From NCBI GenBank assembly GCA_937924675.1, contig CALEVL010000249.1:1-9233 (forward strand): 9,233 nucleotides of DNA, given 5' to 3'. The stretch's first letter is position 1, and each line of letters opens with the position of its first letter. The notes beneath the pieces were generated by a model. It was not told where the DNA came from, made no database searches, and saw only the letters and a program-made list of their open reading frames with translations. The position numbers and the translations under genes are program-made. Source of the stretch: an uncultured Ignavibacteria bacterium. GTDB lineage: Bacteria > Bacteroidota > Ignavibacteria > Tepidaquicellales > Tepidaquicellaceae. Shown here piece by piece: positions 1 to 6,325 of the stretch.

Positions 1-175
1 CAAACAAATTGGCATGGCAGTTCCTCCTATAGGTGCTAGATTAATATTTGAAGCGATTCTGAAAACATTCGCTGGAATTCCCTATGACTCTATTTCACCA
101 AACATCACATTTAGAAATCAAAATTTATTTAGCAGTTTTGCTTTGGAACCAAGCAAAGATTACAGCACTAAATAA
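1..175 (+). CDS. C5-cytosine DNA methyltransferase, C-terminal fragment (gene enters from left edge)
   Basis: Reading from base 2, the frame is open for 57 codons to TAA at 173-175. It starts KQIGMAVPPIGARLIFEAIL, which matches motif X of Dcm-type DNA (cytosine-5-) methyltransferases (usual form QIGNAVPP). That motif lies at the extreme C-terminus and packs against the AdoMet pocket. The catalytic Pro-Cys and target-recognition domain lie outside the window. The usual Asn of motif X is Met here, a visible but not obviously disabling change. About 45 residues follow the motif, a short tail for the family. The stop overlaps the start of the next gene (TAATG), so the two are probably translationally coupled. 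The next gene is an NgoFVII-like endonuclease, so this is most likely the cognate protective methylase of a type II system. The family call is firm; the target sequence cannot be read. Confidence 0.88.
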   Translation, partial: KQIGMAVPPIGARLIFEAILKTFAGIPYDSISPNITFRNQNLFSSFALEPSKDYSTK

Positions 176-1143
176 TGCAGGTAGATGACCTCTACAACTC
201 TAACCTAATTCAACCGATTCGCCACGGCGCAAACAGATTATTTATTATAAGCGGCTATGCTTCAGCTACATTCGCACGAAGGCATGTTGTGGACTTGTTG
301 AAGATTAATAATGACTTTGAAATAAATCTGCTTGTTGGAATGCCTAGCGCAAGAGTTGATCATCTTGCATTCCTTCAATTGATAGAGGAGTATAATGGTA
401 GATTTAAAGGATATTATTTCCAAGGTAAACCTAGTGTTCACTGCAAGGTATACTCATGGTTTTTGGACGACAAGCCATTTATCGGATTTGCTGGTTCTGC
501 AAATTATAGCCAATTTGGTTTTTTTCCCGAAGAGCAACTAAATCAATTAAGCAAAGAAGATCCAATTGAAATAAAGATACTCTTTGATAAATTATTAAAG
601 AGTAGTATATTTATGCCAAGACTTGAAATAATTCTTCCCAAGGGTAATAGAATTCCTAAAGTAAAAAGTGTCCCGCCTGGGCAAATAGAATGGGAAATAC
701 CTAACAAAAGAGTGACAATTAGCTTCTTGGATAGAAAAGGATTTCTCCCTAAGATTTCAGGCCTAAATTGGGGGCAAAGAGAAGAGAAAAGAACAGATAA
801 GAAGACTGGGAAAGTCACATTTGTGAAACGAGAACCCAATCAAGCATATTTGAGTTTGAAGGGTACTTCCAGAAAAGAAGGTTTTTTACCCGAAACTGCT
901 TTTACATTCACTCTGATAACAGATGATGGAAATTCGTTTGACTGTGTTGTTGCTCAGGAAGGTCGGAAAGCAATTCATACAACAAATGATAACAGTCTTA
1001 TGGGTAGATATTTTAGAGATCGAATTGGTGTTCCACTTGGTAGTCTAGTTACAGTAGATAACTTAGAAAGTTATGGAAGAACAGATTATACTCTTGAGAA
1101 GATAGACGAAGAAACCTTTCTCTTGGATTTTTCAGTTAATTGA
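175..1143 (+). CDS. NgoFVII/BfiI-like type II restriction endonuclease (PLD-fold nuclease plus B3-like DNA-binding domain)
   Basis: This 322-residue protein has a phospholipase-D-fold N-terminal domain. The catalytic HxK is His89-Cys-Lys91 and the downstream conserved segment is GSANYS at 107-112. One HxK per chain implies a dimer forming one active site, as in BfiI, a metal-independent nuclease. The C-terminal half (about 165-322) looks like the B3-like DNA-recognition domain of the RE_NgoFVII family, with a conserved-looking stretch NSLMGRYFRDRIG near 273-285 and YGRTDYT near 300-306. The ATG lies inside the methyltransferase stop (TAATG), which supports this start and coupling. The 3' end overlaps the convergent vsr gene by 12 bases. 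NgoFVII itself recognises GCSGC and is paired with a C5 methylase, which fits the upstream gene; whether this protein shares that site is unknown. GC is low: 56 of 180 bases in three hand-counted lines. A non-restriction PLD nuclease is the less likely alternative. Confidence 0.85.
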   Translation: MQVDDLYNSNLIQPIRHGANRLFIISGYASATFARRHVVDLLKINNDFEINLLVGMPSARVDHLAFLQLIEEYNGRFKGYYFQGKPSVHCKVYSWFLDDKPFIGFAGSANYSQFGFFPEEQLNQLSKEDPIEIKILFDKLLKSSIFMPRLEIILPKGNRIPKVKSVPPGQIEWEIPNKRVTISFLDRKGFLPKISGLNWGQREEKRTDKKTGKVTFVKREPNQAYLSLKGTSRKEGFLPETAFTFTLITDDGNSFDCVVAQEGRKAIHTTNDNSLMGRYFRDRIGVPLGSLVTVDNLESYGRTDYTLEKIDEETFLLDFSVN

Positions 1144-1548
1144 ATTCAGTTCACGTACAATTTTATCTATACATTTTTTTGAATCCCTTTCAATTTCTTT
1201 AGCCCAAAGACGAATTACTTTCCAACCTTCTCTCCTCAATTTCATATTGACTTCAATGTCTCTTCTGATGTTACCTTCGATTTTTTTTATCCAATAAGCT
1301 CTGTTACTCTTAATCTTTAAGTTAGATACTGACCAATTCTTGCCATGCCAAAATTCGCCATCACAGAAGACAGCAACTTTTTGCTTGCTGAAAGTAAAAT
1401 CAGGTCTTCCGAAAACAAGTGGATCATTTTTTAGAAACTTTAATCCGTATTCAGTTAAACCTTTAGATATATACTTTTCTACTTTCGTGTCTTTTGAATG
1501 AATATTCCTCATATTCTTGTACCTTTGTTCTTTAGTCAAATTGTCCAT
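1132..1548 (-). CDS. vsr: Very short patch repair (Vsr-type) endonuclease
   Basis: This 138-residue protein has the Vsr layout. It has KNMRNIHSKDT at 11-21 with Glu24 (equivalent to E. coli Glu25), GRPDF at 47-51 with catalytic Asp50, and CDGEFWHGKNW at 62-72 with conserved His68. Vsr nicks next to T:G mismatches left by deamination of 5-methylcytosine, so it belongs beside a C5 methylase, and one ends at base 175. By hand alignment to E. coli Vsr, the four zinc ligands (Cys66, His71, Cys73, Cys117) are all replaced (Glu, Lys, Trp, Lys), and His64 is Asp. The DGEFWHGKNW form is familiar from a Vsr-like subgroup, so it is probably a family variant rather than damage. The start ATG is at 1546-1548 with no clear Shine-Dalgarno. 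The gene is convergent with the endonuclease gene and overlaps its last 12 bases. Confidence 0.88.
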   Translation of the reverse strand: MDNLTKEQRYKNMRNIHSKDTKVEKYISKGLTEYGLKFLKNDPLVFGRPDFTFSKQKVAVFCDGEFWHGKNWSVSNLKIKSNRAYWIKKIEGNIRRDIEVNMKLRREGWKVIRLWAKEIERDSKKCIDKIVRELNSIN

Positions 1549-1564
1549 AGTCTGCTATATAAGG

Positions 1565-1576
1565 GTTAAATTTAAC
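1565..1576. promoter_or_regulatory. Perfect 12-bp palindrome upstream of vsr
   Basis: GTTAAATTTAAC is a perfect dyad, 17 bases upstream of the vsr start codon, in the 66-base gap between the upstream minus-strand gene and vsr. On the minus strand it is followed by TTATAT, a possible -10. An operator or promoter element is plausible for a restriction-associated gene, but AT-rich palindromes of this size also arise by chance. Confidence 0.25.
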
Positions 1577-1614
1577 TGCCGAAATGCGAATTTCAAAAAG
1601 ATCCTCTGCATTCT

Positions 1615-2463
1615 TCAAAAAACAAAATTCATTCCGATTTTGAATGTACTGTATCTCAGCGGCGCAGTGCTTGTGAATGGCCAGTTCATCTGATCTTTTC
1701 TTAACTGATAGAATCCGTATTCATAAGCATTCTTGAGAATGAAATCAACGAACACTCCGGCGACGGCGGAGTTCCTGATTATCTGTCTTGTGAAGGCATC
1801 CAGCAATACCAATCCTGATAATTCAATAAGCGTGCTCAAAGACTGCTTGCCAAAGAGGTGCCGTGGGAAGACATCTGAAATCTGATACATTGGCGATATC
1901 GAAAAACCTTTGAATAGTTGAAAGTTCAGCCCGGCCTCTGTTGAAGTGCCGAATCTGAATGTGCCGTTGAAATCGTTCAGAGTCATGAAATTAGAATCGG
2001 GAATAGCAGTATTGTTTTCATACTTGAGCTCCGTCCACTCAAATGAAATTGAATTATATGGAAGAATAGATACAGATCCAAGTTTTAAGCCGTACCCTGA
2101 TTTATTGCCAAATCCGAATCTCCACATCGAACTATTAACTGAAGTTGCACTTGGATTCTTGCTGATGTATTCGTCAGAAGCAGTGCTTAGAGATATATAT
2201 CCGTTGTTGAAGTCAACAACGTCTTTCCTGTACTTTGTCTTCTTTTGTTCAGTGAATCCAAGTCTCAGCTCAAACATGCCGGCATCTGAGAGTCCTACCG
2301 GAGATGTGTTCAATCTTATTTCCGAAAGTCCGTAAGAAAATTCGACCGAAGGTTTGTTACTGCTGAAAAATTTCCAATTGTAACGTTCATAATCGGATTG
2401 AGAAAAACATGTTGATGCAAATGCGAAGATTAAAAATGCAGTAAATCTGATGTTCATTGACAT
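1615..2463 (-). CDS. Secreted, probable outer-membrane beta-barrel-like protein of unknown function
   Basis: I do not recognise a named family. The 282-residue product starts with a signal peptide: basic residue near the start, hydrophobic stretch at about 7-19, then CFSQS at 19-23, with cleavage likely near 22. The mature part is rich in alternating aromatic/polar segments such as SVEFSYGLSEIRL (39-51), MFELRLGF (63-70) and MWRFGFG (113-119). It ends in FKIGMNFVF, an aromatic C-terminus typical of outer-membrane barrels. A more hydrophobic stretch lies at about 203-235. The encoded start is ATG at 2461-2463; a second in-frame ATG two codons on (2455-2457) is equally possible, and neither has a clear ribosome binding site. 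It lies upstream of vsr on the same strand but is probably not part of the restriction cassette. A secreted or surface location is well supported; function is unknown. Confidence 0.75.
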   Translation of the reverse strand: MSMNIRFTAFLIFAFASTCFSQSDYERYNWKFFSSNKPSVEFSYGLSEIRLNTSPVGLSDAGMFELRLGFTEQKKTKYRKDVVDFNNGYISLSTASDEYISKNPSATSVNSSMWRFGFGNKSGYGLKLGSVSILPYNSISFEWTELKYENNTAIPDSNFMTLNDFNGTFRFGTSTEAGLNFQLFKGFSISPMYQISDVFPRHLFGKQSLSTLIELSGLVLLDAFTRQIIRNSAVAGVFVDFILKNAYEYGFYQLRKDQMNWPFTSTAPLRYSTFKIGMNFVF

Positions 2464-2692
2464 AATATTTTCTTAAGAATGTTCATTCTGTTTTGACGAA
2501 TATCTCTCGAAAAGGTTTCCGGAAACAAGAATAGAAATAAATTTTAAATCAGATGCCGGATCATCTTTGCTTTTTACAAAATATCAAATTAATTCTGATA
2601 TAGAACTGCATTGCCATTTGCCGAAAATCGAACGTTTTGAGCATTTCCCCAGACAATTATTACCCTAACTCTTAAATGCATTAAAGCTATTT
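2464..2692. promoter_or_regulatory. Divergent intergenic region with short dyads and candidate lhgO promoter
   Basis: These 229 bases separate the minus-strand barrel-like gene from the plus-strand lhgO run, so they should carry both promoters. No gene is visible. There are three dyads: TTCTTAAGAA at 2470-2479, GTTTCCGGAAAC at 2515-2526 (perfect 12-mer), and ATATCA-N9-TGATAT at 2581-2601. A weak sigma70-like pair for lhgO is TTTTGA at 2635-2640 and TATTAC at 2658-2663 with 17-base spacing, 29 bases before the start codon. All assignments are by eye. Confidence 0.35.
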
Positions 2693-3901
2693 TTGCGTAA
2701 TAATTTGAAAAACACTTACGACATAATAATAATCGGCGCAGGCATTCTTGGCTTGAGTACAGCATACAATTTGCTGAAGAAGGATGCTTCGCTTAGCATT
2801 TGCATTATCGAAAAAGAAACTGGTCCGGCAATGCATCAGACCGGTCACAATAGCGGCGTCATGCATTCCGGGATCTATTACAAACCGGGAAGTTTGAAAG
2901 CCGTAAATTGTATCCGCGGTTACAAGATGCTTGTTGAGTTTTGCACTGAACAAGGGATACCGTTTGAGATATGCGGCAAGGTCATAGTTGCTACAGACGA
3001 AAATGAATTTGCGCGGCTTGATGATCTTTTTCATCGAGGAAAGGAAAACGGACTGAAAGGATGTCGAGTCATTTCAGCGGATGAGATAAAAGATATTGAA
3101 CCTCATGCATCCGGCTTGAAAGGAATCTTTGTACCGCAAACAGGTATAGTAGATTATAAAGTCGTATCGCAAAAGCTTGCAGGAATTCTAAAACAAGGAA
3201 AATGCAATATTATTTATGGAGAGAGCGTAAACCGAATCAAAGAAGGAACAAAGGATATTGAAGTCGCAACCGACAGCAATAAATATTACGCTCGGAAATG
3301 TATAGCATGCGCCGGACTCTTTGCTGACCGTATCGCAAAATTGTCAGGCAAAGATCCAGACTTTCGAATCATACCATTCAGAGGTGAATACTTTGAAATA
3401 AGAAAAGACAAAAGACATCTTGTGAAGAACCTCATTTATCCTGTTCCGGATCCCGAGTTTCCGTTTCTTGGTGTTCATTTCACAAGAAGAATTGACGGGA
3501 GCATTGAGGCAGGACCCAATGCCGTGCTTGCATTCAAGCGTGAGGGATACAAAAAAAATGATTTTAATTTAAGGGATTCGTTTGATACTTTGGCATTCGC
3601 CGGTTTCAGAAAGCTTGCAGCCAAGTATTTGCATACTGGGATTGATGAATTCAAGCGGTCGTTCTCGAAGAAAAGGTTTGCGCAATCTTTGCAAAGACTT
3701 GTACCATCAATCACCGAAAATGATCTTCTGCCCGGCGGCTCGGGTGTGCGGGCTCAGGCATGCGGAAAAGACGGCAACCTGATAGATGATTTTCTGTTCA
3801 TCGAAGATGAACTAATGATAAATGTCTGCAATGCACCTTCGCCTGCTGCAACTGCTTCACTGTCGATAGGCGAAACCATATCAGCCAGAGTTTCAATTTA
3901 A
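2693..3901 (+). CDS. lhgO: L-2-hydroxyglutarate oxidase (FAD-dependent)
   Basis: This 402-residue protein of the DAO/GlpD-like flavoprotein superfamily oxidises L-2-hydroxyglutarate to 2-oxoglutarate, passing electrons to the quinone pool (E. coli LhgO) or oxygen. In humans and bacteria it removes a toxic by-product or feeds glutarate breakdown. It has an N-terminal FAD-binding GAGILG at 15-20, an acidic Glu at 40 ending the second strand, and the family signature HNSGVMHSGIYY at 52-63. The C-terminal flavin-contacting region is GSGVRAQA followed by NAPSPAATASLSIG. The start is TTG at 2693-2695; no in-frame ATG lies just upstream, and TTG at 2705 is the alternative. Length matches the family (about 400-422). 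It begins a run of seven same-strand genes, with 20 bases to the next. No csiD or lhgD-like partner is present, so a metabolite-repair role is more likely than glutarate catabolism. Confidence 0.92.
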   Translation: MRNNLKNTYDIIIIGAGILGLSTAYNLLKKDASLSICIIEKETGPAMHQTGHNSGVMHSGIYYKPGSLKAVNCIRGYKMLVEFCTEQGIPFEICGKVIVATDENEFARLDDLFHRGKENGLKGCRVISADEIKDIEPHASGLKGIFVPQTGIVDYKVVSQKLAGILKQGKCNIIYGESVNRIKEGTKDIEVATDSNKYYARKCIACAGLFADRIAKLSGKDPDFRIIPFRGEYFEIRKDKRHLVKNLIYPVPDPEFPFLGVHFTRRIDGSIEAGPNAVLAFKREGYKKNDFNLRDSFDTLAFAGFRKLAAKYLHTGIDEFKRSFSKKRFAQSLQRLVPSITENDLLPGGSGVRAQACGKDGNLIDDFLFIEDELMINVCNAPSPAATASLSIGETISARVSI

Positions 3902-3921
3902 TCTTATCAATACACAACACA

Positions 3922-4431
3922 ATGAATGATATTATTGGAAAGTCTAAAGTTGCTGCCGAAATCAAGACTGATCTAGAGTCAAAAAATATCGGCATATCGG
4001 CTGTTGATTTCGAAAGACCATGGGGCGGATTCTTTAAGATTGACAATTCAAGTCTGAACAAATTTCTTGAAACATACTTCAACGGAGTAGAACTTCCGTT
4101 CGATATTAGTAGACTTAATGTGAGTCCGAAGATACTTGCAGTTGAACCTCACAAAAAGCTTTCGTGGCAATCACACGAAAGAAGATCAGAGCTGTGGCGT
4201 GTTGTTAAGGGACCTGTTGGGATTTATACAAGTCCAACTGATGTACAGCCGGATGAAATGGATGTTTATAACGATAATGATATTGTTGAAATGCAACTTG
4301 GAACAAGGCACAGACTTGTCGGACTTGACGGCTGGGGAATTGTTGCCGAGATATGGGTTCACACTTTTCCCGACAATCCATCGGATGAAGATGATATCAG
4401 AAGAATCTCGGATGACTTTGGAAGAGGATGA
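3922..4431 (+). CDS. Mannose-6-phosphate isomerase type II-like cupin
   Basis: This 169-residue single-domain cupin resembles the isomerase half of ManC/AlgA-type proteins, which interconvert fructose-6-phosphate and mannose-6-phosphate. The family landmarks are RPWGGFF at 32-38 (typical RPWGxY), then LSWQSHERRSELWRVVKG at 80-97. In the latter Gln83, His85 and Glu90 are candidate metal ligands and Arg88 is conserved. The second cupin motif region is LGTRHRL at 126-132 with His130 as the last ligand, followed by EIW. The N-terminal 30 residues are extra and polar. The gene starts 20 bases after lhgO and has no visible Shine-Dalgarno. Unlike ManC it lacks a GDP-mannose pyrophosphorylase domain, and no such gene is nearby. 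Isomerase activity is therefore a family inference; another sugar-phosphate cupin role is possible. Confidence 0.8.
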   Translation: MNDIIGKSKVAAEIKTDLESKNIGISAVDFERPWGGFFKIDNSSLNKFLETYFNGVELPFDISRLNVSPKILAVEPHKKLSWQSHERRSELWRVVKGPVGIYTSPTDVQPDEMDVYNDNDIVEMQLGTRHRLVGLDGWGIVAEIWVHTFPDNPSDEDDIRRISDDFGRG

Positions 4432-4452
4432 AAACCGAATGTGTGAATTGAA

Positions 4453-5181
4453 ATGAATATCATGATTCAATTGATTCCACTTATTTCAATTGTGACTCTG
4501 ATGTTTGCATCGGCCGAGAATTTGTTTTGCGGTAACAACTCAACTGTTACAAATGTTAAGCCGGTTCAAATTGCTGAAGTTAGTGCAGGCAGATTAGATC
4601 AGGCACCACTCAATGACCTTCAGAAAAAGATCATTGAAGGAGCAAGAAAGAATCTTGAAGATAATACGGAATACGATCTTACGATGGGCTACTATGTGTT
4701 AACTTATGAAGACGGCGTCAATACGGGCCGTAAGGTTTTTCCCGGCGGTGATCTTGATCCGGCAATTGGTGTGTGCACTGATGTGATAGTAAGATCATTG
4801 AGATACGCAGGAATTGTTGATCTTCAGGCGGCAGTCAACGAAGATATAATATCGAACGCGAGCGAGTATCCGTTATCCAGATGGGGAAAGAAGAAGCCCG
4901 ATACAAACATTGACCACAGGAGAGTCATGAATCTTGAAGTGTGGTTTGCAAGACATTGGAGAATTGTTGAAGATGAAAATTTTCTCGCCGGAGATATTGT
5001 AGTTTGGGATATGAATCAGGACGGAGCCAGTGATCATATCGGAATTGTGTCAGACAATATTTCGTCGGGAAGGAATACAGTAATACATAACCATCCCGAT
5101 CCCGGCCACATTGCGGATGAAGATAAAATTTTCAAATGGAAGATCACCGGGCATTTCAGAATTCCGGCTTCTTCCGAATAA
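4453..5181 (+). CDS. DUF1287 family secreted protein (YijF-like, NlpC/P60-related fold)
   Basis: This 242-residue protein has an N-terminal hydrophobic signal segment (about 4-20, likely cleaved near Ala21) and a DUF1287 domain spanning about 52-240. Diagnostic segments are GVCTDVIVRSLRYAG at 106-120, KKPDTNIDHRRVMNLEVWF at 147-165, GDIVVWD at 180-186, SDHIGIVSD at 193-201 and HNHPDPG near 212-218. Cys108 and His195 are the expected catalytic-type pair of papain-like NlpC/P60 enzymes, which often act on peptidoglycan or related amide bonds. For E. coli YijF and relatives no activity is firmly known to me. Cys26 is not in a convincing lipobox (NLFC), so a periplasmic soluble protein is preferred over a lipoprotein. 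The gene starts 21 bases after the cupin gene; an in-frame ATG at codon 4 is an alternative start. Confidence 0.85.
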   Translation: MNIMIQLIPLISIVTLMFASAENLFCGNNSTVTNVKPVQIAEVSAGRLDQAPLNDLQKKIIEGARKNLEDNTEYDLTMGYYVLTYEDGVNTGRKVFPGGDLDPAIGVCTDVIVRSLRYAGIVDLQAAVNEDIISNASEYPLSRWGKKKPDTNIDHRRVMNLEVWFARHWRIVEDENFLAGDIVVWDMNQDGASDHIGIVSDNISSGRNTVIHNHPDPGHIADEDKIFKWKITGHFRIPASSE

Positions 5182-5194
5182 CAGAACACGATCT

Positions 5195-5974
5195 TTGGAA
5201 TTATTTGATGCGATAGTAAACAGAAAGACAACGAATACTGCATTCGCAGATAAGAAGGTTTCCCGCGAAGACATAGAACTCCTTGTAAAGATGGCATCAC
5301 ATTCTCCGAGCCACTTCAACTCGCAGCCCTGGAGATTTGTGATAGTGCAGGAGCAGGAGATTATAGACAGAATTGCAAAGATTGCCGGCGATGCGATGGT
5401 TCAGCTTATGGATGACGGAAGATTCTGGAAGCAGTACAGAAAATATTTCCGATTCAGTGAGGAAGAAATGGAGAAGACAAAAGATGGGATACACATCGAC
5501 CATCTTCCTTCTTTTCTGAAGCCATTTGCAAAGTCTATCTTTTCTGAAACAGGAGGCAAAATAATTTCAAGATTCAAAGTATCAAGAATTCTTGGGAATG
5601 ATGAAGAGAAACTTGTTGCCACGTCTCCGATTCTCTTTGCCATAGCGTTGACAAAGGATGAATACAAGAAGGAAGAGCTTTCCGGATTTTATTCTGTTAT
5701 ATCAATGGGAGCAGTGATCCAAACTCTTTGGCTTGTAACTACAGCAATTGGAATGGGGATGCAGTTCATTTCAACCCCCGGGGAAATTCCGGAGAAATGG
5801 AAAGAGATTGTTTCTATACTTGGCATACCGGATGACTATGAGCTTGCGGCAGTTTTCAGAATGGGATATGTTGATTCATCAGTCAAGCGGCCGACTATAG
5901 ACTGGAGATCATCTCAGCGCAAAGATTTTCACGAGCTGGCTTCTTGTGACAGGTTTGGCAAGAAGTTCAGTTGA
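5195..5974 (+). CDS. Nitroreductase family protein (FMN-dependent)
   Basis: From TTG at 5195-5197 the product is 259 residues and starts MELFDAIVNRK, the normal first helix of nitroreductases, which reduce nitro compounds, quinones or flavins with NAD(P)H. SPSHFNSQPWRFVIV at 37-51 is the FMN-contacting motif, and AIGMGMQFISTPGEIP at 184-199 is the usual C-terminal cofactor region. The frame extends upstream to ATG at 5111, but that would overlap the DUF1287 gene by 71 bases and add 28 atypical residues, so the TTG start 14 bases after that stop is preferred. The segment about 75-140 is longer and more charged than in minimal family members and probably forms the substrate-covering insert. The second Arg of the usual RRSxR start is not present (RKTTNTAF). 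Substrate is unknown. Confidence 0.85.
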   Translation: MELFDAIVNRKTTNTAFADKKVSREDIELLVKMASHSPSHFNSQPWRFVIVQEQEIIDRIAKIAGDAMVQLMDDGRFWKQYRKYFRFSEEEMEKTKDGIHIDHLPSFLKPFAKSIFSETGGKIISRFKVSRILGNDEEKLVATSPILFAIALTKDEYKKEELSGFYSVISMGAVIQTLWLVTTAIGMGMQFISTPGEIPEKWKEIVSILGIPDDYELAAVFRMGYVDSSVKRPTIDWRSSQRKDFHELASCDRFGKKFS

Positions 5975-5983
5975 GCTAAAACA

Positions 5984-6286
5984 ATGAGAGAGATTTTGCT
6001 TTATGCCGGCGCTGTTCTTTACGCTGCAAATTACTTAACGGGCTGGTTGCTTTATCTTCGCAAGATAAAAATGGGAAAACGTCAGCATCAGATCCTGTTT
6101 ATCTCGATTTTCATGGTATTGATTGCTTTAATGCCATTTATGTATGGCAGCGGAACGGCTTTTGTGATGCTTTTAATCTCAATTATTATGATGGCAGTTT
6201 TGCCTTTTGGGAGGAAAGGCGGTGCTTATCATATTCTTGTAAGCACTATTGGTTTGTTATCATTTACATTGATCTTTTTTGTATGA
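5984..6286 (+). CDS. Small membrane protein of unknown function (100 aa, 3-4 TM helices)
   Basis: I do not recognise a family. The 100-residue product is almost entirely hydrophobic, with helices at roughly 5-24, 36-53, 55-74 and 82-100. A basic loop, LRKIKMGKRQHQ at 25-36, sits between the first two and should be cytoplasmic by the positive-inside rule. A second basic turn, GRKGG, lies at 76-80. The ATG is 9 bases after the nitroreductase stop, consistent with co-transcription. The protein ends on FFV with no soluble domain. Tight spacing and in-frame membrane-helix pattern support a real gene; possible roles include a small transporter subunit or an accessory membrane protein. Confidence 0.7.
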   Translation: MREILLYAGAVLYAANYLTGWLLYLRKIKMGKRQHQILFISIFMVLIALMPFMYGSGTAFVMLLISIIMMAVLPFGRKGGAYHILVSTIGLLSFTLIFFV

Positions 6287-6325
6287 GTAAGAATTATTTC
6301 TGAAGAAAATTTCCTGACACAACTT

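Noticed and set aside
543..839. 98-codon open frame on the minus strand within the endonuclease gene
   Set aside because: It lies wholly antisense to a well-supported gene, has a leucine/serine-rich composition typical of antisense frames, and has no recognisable domain.
175..1143. PLD-domain protein as a phospholipase or a standalone defence helicase/nuclease
   Set aside because: The B3-like C-terminal half, single HxK and one-base overlap with a methylase fit a type II restriction endonuclease better; no helicase motifs are present.
1946..2335. 129-codon plus-strand open frame antisense to the secreted barrel-like gene
   Set aside because: The minus-strand frame has a signal peptide and barrel-like pattern; the plus-strand product has no coherent features.
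4453..4533. DUF1287 protein as a lipoprotein (Cys26)
   Set aside because: The sequence before Cys26 is NLF, which does not fit a lipobox, and a normal signal cleavage site lies upstream.
5111..5194. Longer nitroreductase N-terminus starting at ATG 5111
   Set aside because: It would overlap the DUF1287 gene by 71 bases and adds residues that do not resemble the family; similarity starts at the TTG at 5195.
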